A DNA stretch of 64,000 nucleotides from Selaginella moellendorffii (taxonomy: Eukaryota > Streptophyta > Lycopodiopsida > Selaginellales > Selaginellaceae), in assembly GCF_000143415.4 (NCBI RefSeq), contig NW_003314281.1:422833-486832 (forward strand), written 5' to 3'. Within the stretch, counting starts at the first letter, position 1. Each line of letters starts with the position of its first letter. Below are positions 38,904 through 51,299 of this stretch, piece after piece. The notes beneath the pieces were generated by a model, which was not told the origin of the DNA, searched no databases, and was given only the letters and a program-made list of their open reading frames with translations. Both the position numbers and the translations under genes were made by a program.

Positions 38904-41612
38904 TAAGGTTGAAGTGTAAGGCTATAGTGCACTAATATTAGCATAATGGGATTTTGATAGCTATTATATTAATTTTGATCTAGACCACTCATTTTTATAT
39001 ATAAACTAAGGTTTTTGGGCTAATTGATATACACATTTCTATATTTCATTAGTAGAAATGAAGAGCAACTTTAATTGTCCGGGATTATTTGGATTTGGGA
39101 TTTTGGTTTGAATCTAGCTCTTGCATTATCTAGATTTTAATTTTGTTGATCTTTATGGCAAAGCAATAATTTCATCTTCCTTTGACTCTAGAGTAATTGT
39201 TAGTGCAATTGTTTGATGTTATGTGATTTTAGTTGAATAATCAGACCTAATTGGTAGTAGCATTTACAATATATAGTACAACTCCTTCTGCTCTTATTAT
39301 CAATTCTCACATCTTTCCAAAATTCTTTCATAGGAATCCTAGAGATGACATATACCATTAGTTCAATCACTTATGGTAATTGCTATTATCATTCTTAACA
39401 TGATGCTTGGCGTTTATATGACTGTCCACGTGTCTTCAAGTGATAGTGTTGCAGTAATACAATGGCTTGAGTGTAGCCACTCATGTGGATTGGAGCATTC
39501 TTTTAAATGTCTTCAAATGTGTATTTGCACATATTGATAATTGTGATAATGCCTTCCAAAAATTATATTATCTTCGTCAAGGGCCATTTGAGTCAATGAT
39601 ACAATTTGGCATTTGCTTCGGGAGCCTTTTACTTCGTATAGAGACAAATATGTTAGAGTGAATCAAGTTAAAAATATTATGGTCAACACTTTGTCAAGAT
39701 TTTGTGGGACTTGTGCATGCATTTGCTCTAGCACCCTTGACAATGCTTTTTGCCTAGCACAATGTTATAAAATATCATTTTTTCCACTTTTCACTATACG
39801 TCCTTCAACTTTACTTTCTATGGGAAATGGTTTTGTTCTTATTAAGGTTGATGCTACTACTGCTCGTGTTCAAGGACAAGGGCGAGGATGTAATCATGAC
39901 CATGATGTCCCTTAGGCATGTGATAAAGTTTGCTACATATATCAATATTATCAGTGTTTTTTGAATTAGCATACTCCATTTCTTGAGTGGAGGCCTTGGC
40001 ATCAACAATAACTTGTTAATGCTCTTGCAATGAAAGGTCTTGACACAAATATTTTTCTGAGAAATGAGGAATTGCGCAAATAGTGAAGGGTCCTTGCACG
40101 ATTAAGTTAATGGCCCTTCTATCCTTTTTTCAAGAGTACTATCAAAGGGTTCACTCAGCACTAATTCATCTATTGTTTACTTTTCAAAGTTATTTTTATA
40201 GCAAAAAATCTCTTCATGTTAATTGATATAAATTTGAGTTTATCTTCTATTGCTCAGCTTATTATTCCATATTACTGTCTATAGTTGCATCATACAATAG
40301 AACTAATCTTCATTCTTTATGGCAATGGCTATATACATCCATGTGCACGAGATGAAGTGGACCTAATAATGCATGTGGGAGATCTTGAGCTTGAACTTTA
40401 ATTATTGAAAATAGTGTTAAATCAAAATTTTAACTTTATCTTTCGTATGGATTGATTGCTACAATGTGACTTTAAAGCTTCTCCCCCTTGTTTTATACTT
40501 TTTATATTTCTTTTATTCATTTCACTTCTATTCCCCTTCATCCCTTTGTTTTTACCTCTATGTCCATCATTTTTGTCTCTTTATTACTTTGTATTATATT
40601 TCTATTTTACTCATTTATTCTCTATCTCTTTAATGGTCTTTGTATCGCAATGGTGGATCAACTTAAGAAGGAGGATGTTAGTCTCTTCAACTTTGACATG
40701 TTGTTTTAAAGCCAAAATTACAACATATCATCTTATTCCAACTAGGGATGCTTGTCTAATTAAAGTTTTGTTTGGCAATGGTCACTAAAGGAGATCAAGA
40801 TTTTACATGCGAACATTAAGGAAATGTTAGAGAAGGGTGTTATCTGAAAGTCTCAGAGTCTTTAAGCATATAAACCTTATCTTATGATAAAATTTGATAG
40901 AAGTATTCATTTTTGCATTGACTATCATCCGTTAAACGAGGTGATTATCTAAATTCTGCTTTTAAATATGGGCAAGTGCTAATGGCTAAAGAAGATGTTC
41001 CAAAGATTGTTATTTATACACCATTTGGTTTATGAGTTCTTGATAATGTCATTTGATTTAAACAATGTTGTAATGATTTTCTGGTGGACACTTAGACTGT
41101 GTATAAGCGGAATAATAACAACGCTACAACTCCCATTATCATCTACTAGTGAAATACAAAGTGGATGATTTGGTGTTAGTTCATTTACCAAATCTTATAG
41201 TATTTGTCTAAGAAGCAATTATATCAAGTGTTGTAGCAAGTTAGACTGGAAGTTTATGAAGTTCAGCATGACATTCAATAGGCCATTCCTCCAAAAATTA
41301 TATATGTGCAACAATTAAAACATTTAATATAGAGGGATCAAGAACAATCAACACCATCTACAAATCCACTAATGTTTCCTCTTAATGTTCTTCTAAATCC
41401 CAATCTCACAATTAGGGAATGCTAACTACTTTTCATCCTTCCAAGAGGAAAGGATGATATGAAGTCTAAGTGTACGGCTACAATGTCATATATGAATATT
41501 AACATAGTAAGATTTTAATAACTATTGGATTTTTTTCAATCAAGACCACTCACTCTAATATATAAGCTAAAGTTTTTATGCATATTTTTGTATTTGATTT
41601 CCATATTCTATA
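38904..41612 (+). mobile_element. AT-converted relic of a Ty3/gypsy element (plus orientation)
   Basis: Relic of the same family as the element at 41726-46904 but on the opposite strand. The LTR traces are ~38904-39050 and ~41458-41612 (e.g. CTAATATTAGCATAATGGGATTTTGATAGC, in pieces, and ACCACTCA...ATATAAGCTA). After the left LTR, a TTAGTAGAAATGAAGAGCA-like primer site and ACTTTAATTGTC match the intact element. The gag trace at ~39467-39915 reads DNAFQKLYYLRQGPFESMIQF versus the other copy's DDAFQQLHRLRQGPSESVMQF. The protease-region trace near 40320-40400 has NGYIHPCARDE. The PPT AGAGGAAAGGATGA precedes the right LTR. C has changed to T over most of the sequence and only ~2.7 kb of ~5.2 kb remains. 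It is not functional. Confidence 0.75.
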
Positions 41613-41725
41613 TATAGAATTTAAATTCCTCATTATCATTATTTTGCATTTGTGATACTCATTAAATATTAAAGACATATGAATATTTCAAATATTAAAT
41701 GTTTATCATAAATTTAATCTAAACA

Positions 41726-41900
41726 TGTGAGTGCTTGGAATATGGAAAGGGAATACAGAAATGTGCATATCAATTAACCCAAAAACCCTAGCTTATATAC
41801 AGGAGCGAGTGGTCCAGATTGAAATTAATCCGACAGCTACCAAAATCTCACTACGCTAATATTAGTATACGGCATCGTAGCCGTACACTTGGCCCTCACA
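41726..41900 (-). repeat. 3' LTR of the gypsy element
   Basis: 175-bp copy of 46730-46904, with 12 transitions between them, about 6.9%. Adjacent flank AACA (41722-41725) is the target duplication. Confidence 0.92.
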
Positions 41901-41932
41901 TCATCCCCCCCTCTCAGGATAATGGAAGACCA

Positions 41933-44900
41933 TCAGGGTTCTCTTGTAGACGGGCCTAGATCTGGAGGAACATCAAGAGGAGGCATCGGCGGATCTGTAG
42001 ATGGTATTAACTGCTCCTGATCCCTTTGTATGAAGTGTTTCAACCGCTGCACATGCACAATCTCTGGAGGATCGGCCTGCTGGACGTCATGCCGAACCTC
42101 ATAAACTTGTGGTCCAACTGGCCGCAACACCCGATACAGTCCTTTCCACTGTGCAAGGAGCCCCTTAGATAAACCACATACCGTAAAATGGGGAAAACGG
42201 ACTAACACCAAATCATCCACTTTATACTCCGCAGGTGGACGATGATGGGAGTTGTAGTGCTGTTGTTGTCCCACTTGTATGCGGCCTAAGTGTTCGGCAG
42301 ACTCCACTCGGACAAGTGGAAGAATGCTTGTCAAATATTGATCCCATGACCTAGTATCCGCAGCTCGTGGCAATCGCGAAGGTAAATCCAGCTCTGTTGG
42401 TAATATTGGATCATGACCATATAGAAGTTTATATGGTGAAGCACCAACAGAACTCTGCACCCTAGTGACATATGCATACTGAAGAGACGGCAAATAACCA
42501 TCCCAATCTGAATGCTGAAAGTTCACATACTTCGCAATCATCCCCTTGAACGTCCGAACGAGCCGTTCCACCAGATCGTCTGATTGTGGATGATAAGCAC
42601 TCGTGAAAGTGTGGCGAATCCCCAACCGAGACTTCAAAACATGAAATGCCTCAGCCATAAAAGCAGGACCATTATCCGAAAGAATCCGCTCTAGACAAGA
42701 ATGCTGGAACACCACTCGATTGAGGACGAAGTATCCAACAGCAGTTGCAGAAGCACTAGCAAGAGCACCAACTTCCACCCAACGAGTCAAATAGTCATAA
42801 GCAATAATAACATACTCATTGCTAGCAGTTGACTATGGAAAAGGTCCCATAAGATCAAACGCCACCAATTCAAATGGACGGGAAACTGCAATTGACTCCA
42901 ACCGTCCTTCTGCAGTCTGAGGGGGAGTATTACGAGCTTGGCACCAAACGCAGCTACGCATATACCGGATAATATCACATCGCATCTCCGGCCAATAGAA
43001 AGACCTGTGTAGCTTCTCGATTACACGACGATGTCCCATATGCCCACCTAGAACAGGAGAATCATGGTAGGCATGGAGAAACCGCGGAATAAAGATAAAA
43101 GGCACCACCAGCCGTAAATGATCATCAGGATCTGTCCCCACAAAATAAAGAAGGCCACCTTCAAGACGATATTGAGAATGTAAATGCCGAAAAGGCAAGT
43201 CATCAGCAAGTGATGCAGGATTCTCAAACCCATCTCGAAGCCTTCGAATCCATGGCTCAATCTTTTGAGCCTTGCGAACCTCATCAAGTGAAGGTTATAG
43301 CGCATGTGATCATGGGATGAGATTTGGATATACTATTACCGTGGATCCTTGGAACCTTGGGAGATAAATGGGGATAAAATAGCCACTAAGGGCTCTCTCA
43401 TAAAGCAATTGCCCCTTTTCCAGTTGGCTTAAGGGGAGAGAGATAAAGTGCGCTACAAAGGTAGATCTTGCTCTGCACCTTGTGGACACTGAACGTTAAG
43501 TATAGCAACCGCCAACGGCACAGAATCCTCGTCTAGAAAATCCACAGATGCTGGAACGACAGGCTCGTCAGAAACATGAGAAGAGAATGAAGAAGGAAGA
43601 GGAGCTCGAGAAAGGGCATTAACATCAGCTATAGAACTCCCTGGGTGGTGAACAACATCAAAATCATATATCTGAAGCTTCAAAGCCCACCGAGCAGTAC
43701 GACCAACCAAGTTCTTTCGCTTTAATAACGAAGTAACAGCAGCATGGTCACCTTCAAGTAACGTCCGAGAACCATGTAGATATGCATGAAGTTTCTCGAA
43801 ACCCCAAACTGCTGCTAAACACTCCTTCTCTGTCGTGGAGTAGTTCATCTCTGCTGGTTGTAATGTACGGCTTATATATGCAATGGGATGGCACTGACCA
43901 GGCACACTCGAGCTCTCTTGCATTAACACACCTCCAAGACCAATGTCAAAAGCATCCACGCGCAAAATAAAAAGTCGAGTGTAGTCAGGATATGCCAAAA
44001 CCGAAGGAGTTGTTAATAACTTTTTGAGATCCCCAAACGCCCGCTCACAATCCGGAGACCAGATGAAAGATGATGTTGATGACTTCAGCAACGCTCGCAA
44101 TGGTGCAGTGTGATCAGAAAGATGATCCACAAAACGCCTGAGATACTGCACCTTGCCCAAGAAGCGCTGCACATCATTCACACACTTCGGAGTAGGGAAC
44201 TTTAGAACAGCCACAAGTTTGTCAGGATCAACTTGCAAACCCTCATGAGAAATACGGTACCCAAGATAAGTTGTGTCTTTGGATCCAAACACGCACTTCG
44301 ACCGCTTCAGCTTTAAACCAACGTCGCATAGCCGATCCAACACTTTACAAACATCATGAACGTGCTCCTCCCACGTCCCCTCCGAGTGGATCAAGACATC
44401 ATCAATGAAGTCAGCAGTCACCTCCGGCATATCGCAAAGAACCTCGTCCATCATTCATTGAAAAGTTGCTGGAGCATTGTTCAAACCAAATGGCATCACC
44501 AAGAACTCATACAAACCAAATGGTGTACGAAAAGCAATCTTAGGAATATCTTCTTCGGCCATCGGTACTTGCCAGTACCCAGAAGCAAGATCTAGCTTGG
44601 TGAACCAACGACTTCGCCCCAGAAGATCCAAGAGATCAGCAGTGTGAGGAAGAAGGTACACATCCGGGATCATTACGTCGTTTAACGGACGATAGTCGAT
44701 GTAGAAACGAATACTCCCATCAGGCTTCGTCACAAGATGAGGTTCACATGCCCAAGGACTTCGCGACTTCCGAATAACACCCTTCTCCAACATCTCCTAG
44801 ACATTTGCACGTAAAATCTTGATCTCCTTTGGTGACCAACGACGAACAGGAACCTTGATTGGACGAGCATCCCCAGTTGGAATCGGATGACGTGTAGCAA

Positions 44901-45564
44901 TCTTGGCTCTAGATGATAGGTCAAAGTCAAAGAGATCAAAATACTCCTTCATGAGCTGGTCAACTGCTGCAACACAAAGATTGTCGGAGGGATCGGAAAA
45001 GGGAAGAGTAGAACAAGATGGAAACACAGGAGGAAATAGTAGGGGAACAAAAGTAATGGAAGCAGAGGTAGAAGTAGAGGGATGAAGAGGTACAGATGTG
45101 AGAGGAATGGAGGAAACATAAGGAAGTATGAGACAAGGGGGAGAAGCCTCAAAGTCACACTTGGCATGAGTGCGCTGTAACCAATCCATACCAAGAATGA
45201 GGTCAAAAGCTTGACTCGGCACCACCTACAACGACTGCAACTCAAGCTCGAAATCGCCCACACGCACAACCAGGTCTGCCTCATCCCGTGCACATGCATG
45301 TGTACGGCCGTTGCCATAAAGAATGAAAACTGGTTCCGCCGCATGACGCAAGTGTAGACGACAACGTGTGGCAACAGGTCGAGCAATAGAAGATAAACTC
45401 GAACCTGTATCAACCAACACGGAGAGAATAATAGGAGACCTATTGTTATAAAGATGAGCTTGAAAAGTAAACACTGGATGAACTGGTGCCGAGTGAACCC
45501 CTTGATGATACTCCCAAAAGAAATATGGAGGGGTCATTGACTTATTCGCGCAAGGTCCCTCCAT
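41933..45564 (-). pseudogene. protease-RT-RNase H-integrase polyprotein, broken
   Basis: Fragments in order: protease with VLVDTGSSLSS (45564-45226); linker (45225-44797); reverse transcriptase with KPDGSIRFYIDYRPLND (44793-44455); the FIDDVLIH catalytic Asp pair and RNase H with DAFDIGLGGVL and TEKECLAAVWG (44454-43453); integrase zinc region HDSPVLGGHMGH...CVWCQ (43305-42833) and core SDNGPAF / YHPQSDDLVER (42790-41933). In-frame stops occur at about 45226 (TAG), 44797 (TAG), 44455 (TGA) and 42833 (TAG), and there is a reading-frame change between 43453 and 43305. The stops are the type produced by C-to-T change. Not functional as a polyprotein. Confidence 0.88.
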
Positions 45565-46496
45565 TACTCACGCGACTCCTCGTTTCCCGGATTCATCTCG
45601 ATGTCCAAACCTTCCACTGCAGCAGCACCAACGGGACGTTGTTGACGCCAAGGTCTCCACCCAGGAAATGGAGGTCGCCAATCCGGAAAGCGCCGACAAT
45701 GTCGATAAGTATGACCAACTTCATCACACGCCCAGCAATGAACATCACGGCCACGACCACGTCCTCGTCCTTGTCCTTGGACTCGAGTAGCAGCAGCATC
45801 AACCTCCATGGGAACAGGACCATCACTCATAGAAAGTGGAGTGGATGGACGTGCAGTGAGAAGTGGAAGAGGCGACGTCTCATAACGTTGTGCCAAGCGA
45901 AGAGCATCGTCAAGGGTGGCAGGAGCAAGTGCATGCACAAGGCCGACAAGATCTTGACGAAGTGCTGGCCACAACATTCCTAGCTTGATCCGCTCCGACA
46001 TATTGGGCTCCGCACGAAGCAAAAGACTTCGGAAACGAACGCCAAATTGCATCACCGACTCAGATGGCCCTTGGCGAAGACGATGCAATTGTTGGAAGGC
46101 ATCGTCACAATCGTCGGCATGTCCGAAGGCGCGTTTGAAGACGTCCGGAAGAACACTCCAATCCTCACGAGTGGCCGCACTCAATCCATTGTACCATTGT
46201 AACGCCGTCCCTTGGAGACACGTGGGAAACTCACGTAAACAACAATCATCATCCCAAGAATGATATGTGGCAATCACCGTGAAGTGATCGAACCAATGGT
46301 ACACATCATCCCCGGGATTCCCATGAAAGAACTCCGGCCGAACGCGAGGATTGGCACCAAGAGCAGGAGGAGTTGGACCACGTGCCGTGAATGCTGCCAT
46401 CAATTGAGTTTGGTTGTTCAATTGCAAGCGCATAGCATCAAGCAATTGGACCAACTGCTGCTCGAGAGTCAAAGGAGGAGATTGTTGATCTGCCAT
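45564..46496 (-). CDS. gag of the gypsy element
   Basis: 310-residue frame with retrotransposon gag character: helical capsid region (WYNGLSAATREDW, QFGVRFRSLLLRAEPNM) and a single CCHC zinc knuckle CWACDEVGHTYRHC near residue 250. It packs element RNA. Its stop codon overlaps the next ATG as TAATG (45566-45562), so protease-pol could be made by re-initiation or a frame change. The frame is intact. Confidence 0.88.
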   Translation of the reverse strand: MADQQSPPLTLEQQLVQLLDAMRLQLNNQTQLMAAFTARGPTPPALGANPRVRPEFFHGNPGDDVYHWFDHFTVIATYHSWDDDCCLREFPTCLQGTALQWYNGLSAATREDWSVLPDVFKRAFGHADDCDDAFQQLHRLRQGPSESVMQFGVRFRSLLLRAEPNMSERIKLGMLWPALRQDLVGLVHALAPATLDDALRLAQRYETSPLPLLTARPSTPLSMSDGPVPMEVDAAATRVQGQGRGRGRGRDVHCWACDEVGHTYRHCRRFPDWRPPFPGWRPWRQQRPVGAAAVEGLDIEMNPGNEESRE

Positions 46497-46729
46497 GGAG
46501 ACGAATGAAAAAGAAAGAGCAAAAGAAGAGAAATGACAAAATGCTAGATGGAAATGGTAGATCTAGACAATGCCAAAAGCTAGATCTAAACCAAAATCCT
46601 GAAAACAAAGAACAAAAAGAAGGAAATGGAAAAAGCTAGATCTAGACAATACAAAAGCTAGATCTAAACCAAAATCCCAAATTCAAGCACTCCTCAGAGA
46701 CAATTAAAAGTGCCCCTCATCTCCACCAA

Positions 46730-46904
46730 TGTGAGTGCTTGGAATATGGAAAGGGAGTATAGAAATGTGCATATCAATTAGCCCAAAAACCCTAACTTAT
46801 ATACAGGAGCGAGTGGTCTAGATTGAAACTAATCTGACGGCTACCAAAATTCCATTACGCTAATATTAGTATACGGCATCGTAGCCATACACTTGGCCCT
46901 CACA
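46730..46904 (-). repeat. 5' LTR of the gypsy element
   Basis: 175-bp repeat paired with 41726-41900. In element orientation it starts TGTGAGGGCC and ends CACTCACA. A TATATAAG-type word (minus strand, ~46800) may be the promoter. Confidence 0.92.
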
Positions 46905-46908
46905 AACA

Positions 46909-47479
46909 CTTTTTTCTATTTGAGTTCAAAATAATATATATAATAACTTTTCATAAAATACAATAAATTTCTTTCAAATAATTATATAGTTTTTATAGTG
47001 TTAAAAATGATGGTAAAACCTACAGTTTTATAACTCATTTTTATCTCCTTAGTATAAATCTGTAAATCTACTTAAATTTTGATCTATGGATTGATGGATT
47101 GTTAAATGATTAAATTTCACATCAAAATTAGTAAATTATGGATAATCTGATGAGTAGTTAAAATGTATATAAATCAGTTTTATAACTTTTATAATACATT
47201 TGAAATACTTGAATTTTACTTTAGTTTATTAGTTTTAGTTTATAATGCAACATCATTTTGCTAGGTAGAAGTTTTAGCTTTAAACCTTCCTTTTTTCAAA
47301 TAAAGAAAAAAATATTCATTAGGGCTATGCAGAGGGAATCTTTGCATATCCTCTTAAACCCGCCCACGAGGCTAGGGCTATAGATGCATTGTTTGCGAAG
47401 GCTATCGATCTCTTGTCCTTGCCACGGTCGTCCCATCGGAGCTCCATTTCTTAGGCCGTCACTGCTAGGGCTGTGCACA
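46909..47479. other. AT-rich spacer before the helicase gene
   Basis: 571 bp. The left ~370 bases are AT-rich with no gene; the right ~100 bases are the GC-richer helicase 5' UTR. An alternative upstream in-frame ATG at 47384 would add 32 residues. Confidence 0.5.
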
Positions 47480-50400
47480 ATGTCTAGATCGAGCCACAGG
47501 GGGAGAGCGCAAGGACGAGGCGGCCGCGGGGGGAGAGGCGGCGGCGGCGGCGGACGAGGAGGAGGAGAGCAGCGATGGTGGGATCCTGCCTGGAGGGCTG
47601 AGAGGCTGAGGCAAATGCGCGAAGAGGTCGGATAATCTGTGGCCTGCGGTGTGTGATTTTCTTTTTTTTTTTATCTTAGAAGGGATTCTTTGTTTGTTGG
47701 CAATTGTAGAGGGGTCCCGATGTGGAATTGGACGAGGATGAATGGTGGACGAAGCTGGAAGAGCACAAGTTCTCGGACGAGGAAGAGATTGTGATAAAAA
47801 CGAACTATGGACGTGCCGGCGCTGATAAGCTCGAGGCAATGGCTCGTGAATCTGGATTTTATTTGTGAGTTTTTTTTTTTTTGTTTTGTTTCCTTTAGTT
47901 CTTTGTCGCTGATTCATACTCCTTGGCTGCAGTCATGCATATAACCGAGGCCGGAACACGGTGCTGGTTATCAGCAAAGCTCCTCTGCCCAACTATCGAG
48001 CTGATCTTGACGAGAAGCATGGACAGTCGCAGCGTAAGGTATGTTCGTAAGCGCTTCCTTGATGGTTTTGAGTGGTCTTTTTTTCCAGATCAGTATCTCA
48101 GCTGACACAGAGACGCATGTTGAGTCCATGCTAGCGAAATCAATTGGAAAAATCTCGGTGGTGAAAGACTGCGCTGGAACATCTTCACACGGTGACGACA
48201 GTACTTTGGATGAACGTCGGAAAGGTGTTGTGAACGTCAACAACACCGAGCTCAGTGCAAGGCTAAAAGCGCGTCAAAAAGAACTACAGGCTAGGCTGTT
48301 CGAGTTTTGTTCTTGAATTGGGTTCTCATCTTGTGAAATTTTCGTCTTTACAGGCCGGTCCGGCAGCAAAGTCAATGACATCTTTCAGAAAGAAGCTTCC
48401 TGCTTTTAAAATGAAAGATGAGATCCTGCAAGCGGTTTCTCAAAATCAGGTAAATTTTAATATTTATGATGCATGGAAGAGTGGAGTGAAACTCTTTGCG
48501 GAAAGGTGCTAGTAGTCTCCGGAGAAACAGGATGCGGGAAAACCACGCAGTTGCCACAGTTTATTCTCGAAGAAGAGATAAATGCAGGGCGAGGCGCGGC
48601 TTGTGACATAATTTGTACACAACCTCGAAGAATTTCCGCCATATCAGTTGCTACTCGCGTTGCTGATGAAAGGGGAGACGAGCTTGGTGAAAGTGTTGGC
48701 TATCAAATCCGACTGGAGGCCAGGCGTTCGCAAGAGACGAGGCTACTCTTTTGCACGACTGGTGTGCTTTTGAGACGTCTGGTATACTGTATTCCATGAT
48801 TACGCTTTAGCGATTTTTACAAACTGTTTTGCAGGTTCAAGATCCGCTGCTAGAGGGCGTCAGTCATGTGATAGTCGATGAAATACACGAGCGTGGAATG
48901 AACGAAGACTTCCTGCTGGTTGTTCTACGAGACCTTCTACCGAAGAGGCCTAAGCTACGTCTCATTCTCATGAGCGCAACTATCAATGCCGATATGTTCT
49001 CCAAATATTTTGGCAATGCACCGAAGCTGCACATTCCGGTTAGCACTTTCTTTTTCCTGCGTGTGTAGCTGAACGTGTTCGAATTGCCAGGGTTTTACCT
49101 TTCCCGTTCGAGAATTTTTCCTGGAAGATGTTGTGGAAAGTACTGGATTCCAATCACAAAATAACCAAGCAAGTTCTCGGTTTTCTGGAGGAAGACGAAT
49201 TGAGAAACAAAAGGATTCTCTGACTGAACTTTTTGAGGTACTCCAACTTATTGCCCCGACTGAATTTTCTCAACTGTATCGACAGGAAGTGGTCATCCAA
49301 GATACATACAAGCAATTTTCCAAGTCAACAAGGAAGTATTTGGAGTGCTGGAATCCAGAAATCATAGACCTTGACCTGGTATGGATTTTCCAGTATTCTT
49401 TCCCCTGAAATTTCTTAAATCCGATTGTGAAGGTGGAGGCAGCAATTCAACACATATGCGAAGAGAAGGACGATGGTGCTATTCTGGTATTCTTAACAGG
49501 TTGGGATGACATTTCCAAGCTTTTGGACAAGCTGAAACTCAATCCATCCGTAAGAAATGAACTGCTGCTTCCTCTGCATGGATCCATGCCTACAATTAAT
49601 CAAAGGCAAATATTTCAACGCCCTCCACCTGGTGTAAGGTAATGCTTCCGGCTGATCGTTTTGATTTCTAACTTTCTGCTTTCAATGCAGAAAAATTGTC
49701 TTAGCGACGAATATTGCAGAAACTAGCATAACTATTGATGACGTTGTGTATGTTATCGACTGTGGGAAAGCTAAGGAAACTAGCTATGATGCTCTTAACA
49801 AGCTGGCGTGCCTTCTTCCATCCTGGATATCCAGGGCTGCTGCTCATCAGGTCTGAATTTACGTCCTTGGTTCTTAGCTGAAGGATTTCTAGCACATTTT
49901 CTTGCTTTTATTTGCCAGAGAAGAGGACGAGCCGGAAGGGTGCAACCTGGAATTTGTTTTCATCTCTACCCGAAGCTGATGTACGATGCTATGGCACAGT
50001 ATCAGCTTCCAGAAATCCTGCGAACACCCCTGGAATCTCTTTGTCTGCAGATAAAGAGCCTACAGGTCGGAAGTATAGCGAAGTTCTTATCTAAAGCTCT
50101 GGAGCCTCCAGAGCTCCGTGCTGTGGATAATGCTATTGAGTCTTTAAAGACGATCGGTGCCTTGGACGATCGTGAGGAGCTGACGTCTCTTGGTACGATT
50201 CAAGCCGCGGTTTCTAAGACATATGAGCTAACTCTGGTTGCAGGTCGACACCTTACAACATTGCCGTTAGATCCAAAGGTTGGCAAAATGCTGCTGATGG
50301 GAGCCATATTTCAGTGTCTAGATCCAGCGCTAACGATTGCGGCAGCCTTGGCTCACCGGGATCCTTTTGTTATTCCGATCGATAAGAGAGATGCTGCTGA

Positions 50401-51299
50401 CGAAGCGAAACGAAGGCTCGCAGGAAACGCGAGAAGGTACTTTTCTATTCAGTCAAGCCTTGATTTTCATGGGGTTCTTTTTATGATGTTGATAAGCAGT
50501 GACCACTTAGCTCTAATGAGGGCATATGAAGGTTATATAGTTGCCAAGCGACATGGACGCGAACGCAATTATTGCTGGGAGAATTTTTTATCTGCACAGA
50601 CTCTACAATGGATGGACGGTGCGAGAGAACAGTTTTACGACCATCTTTCTAAGATTGGCTTCGTCGATAACTCATCAAACTCAGCAAACTATGCGGTAGA
50701 GTTTACTTTGCAATGTCTGTCTCCAACTTACGATGCATTTCTCGTCCAGGCTTACAACAAGCACAGTGACGATCTGGAAATGGTTCGTGCGGTTTTGTGC
50801 GCTGGTTTATACCCGAACGTCGTGCAATGCAAGGCAAGGGGAAGACGAACAGCGTTTTTCACAAAGGACGATGGCAAAGTCGAGCCTCATCCGGCCTCTG
50901 TCAACAGTCGAGTCGGCCAGTTTGCACAGCCATGGCTCGTCTACAGTGAGAAGGTGAAGACAACCGGGATCTACCTTCGGGACACCACCAACATTTCCGA
51001 CTATGCTCTTCTCATGTTTGGAGGGCCGCTCGTCTCAAACGGCAAAGGTGTGGAGATGCTCGATGGCTATCTACAATTCACAGCGTCTGCCAAGACCATG
51101 GAGCTTGTAAATGTAAGTTGCTGTCCTTGCAAGAGTTTCTTTTTAACAGCTTTTGTGTGCCCAGGCATTGCGGTCGCAGCTAGATGACTTGCTCACGAGA
51201 AAAATCAAGGATCCAAGATTTGATATACATAGAGAAGGGAAACATGTGGTAAGCGCAGTTTTGGCATTGTTGCATTGCGAGGAGAAGCAATATTATTAG
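47480..51299 (+). CDS. DExH1: DEAH/RHA-family RNA (G-quadruplex?) helicase, DHX36/DExH1-like
   Basis: Sixteen exons: 47480-47626, 47710-47864, 47933-48038, 48089-48289, 48354-48449, 48506-48781, 48835-49038, 49091-49237, 49286-49378, 49433-49638, 49691-49850, 49919-50192, 50244-50436, 50500-50695, 50750-51112 and 51165-51299; about 983 residues. The N-terminus is Gly/Arg-rich (RGG-like, 10-40). Motif I is [11 protein letters not shown], motif Ia TQPRRISA, motif II DEIHERG (DEIH box), motif III LMSATI, then [21 protein letters not shown] and motif [10 protein letters not shown]. The C-terminal HA2 ([11 protein letters not shown]) and OB-fold ([11 protein letters not shown]) domains are complete. 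Relatives unwind RNA and DNA G-quadruplexes (DHX36); in plants DExH1 is little studied. The donor after 48289 is GC rather than GT (CAG|GCTAGG), the only solution that keeps the frame. Nuclear/cytoplasmic. Confidence 0.93.

Larger units (their letters stand above)
41726..46904 (-). mobile_element. Full-length, disabled Ty3/gypsy LTR retrotransposon
   Basis: Length 5179 bp, transcribed right to left. The LTRs are 175 bp each and differ at ~12 positions, all transitions. The element has inverted TGTGAG/CTCACA ends, and 4-bp AACA flanks at 41722-41725 and 46905-46908 form a target duplication. Primer site TGGTGGAGATGAGGGGCA at 46728-46711, one base inside the 5' LTR, is not the initiator-Met site; the polypurine run GAGGGGGGGATGA lies just right of 41900. 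Order on the minus strand: gag (46496-45564), protease, reverse transcriptase, RNase H, integrase. This order places it in Ty3/gypsy. Reading frames carry several stops and a frame change (see parts), so it is not autonomous now. No chromodomain is obvious. Confidence 0.92.

Noticed and set aside
42787-42978. Small minus-strand frame MILSGICVAAFG
   Set aside because: An out-of-frame shadow of the integrase.
35516-47380. CRISPR array or bacterial insertion in the AT-rich block
   Set aside because: No regularly spaced identical repeats; the repeats are LTR pairs.
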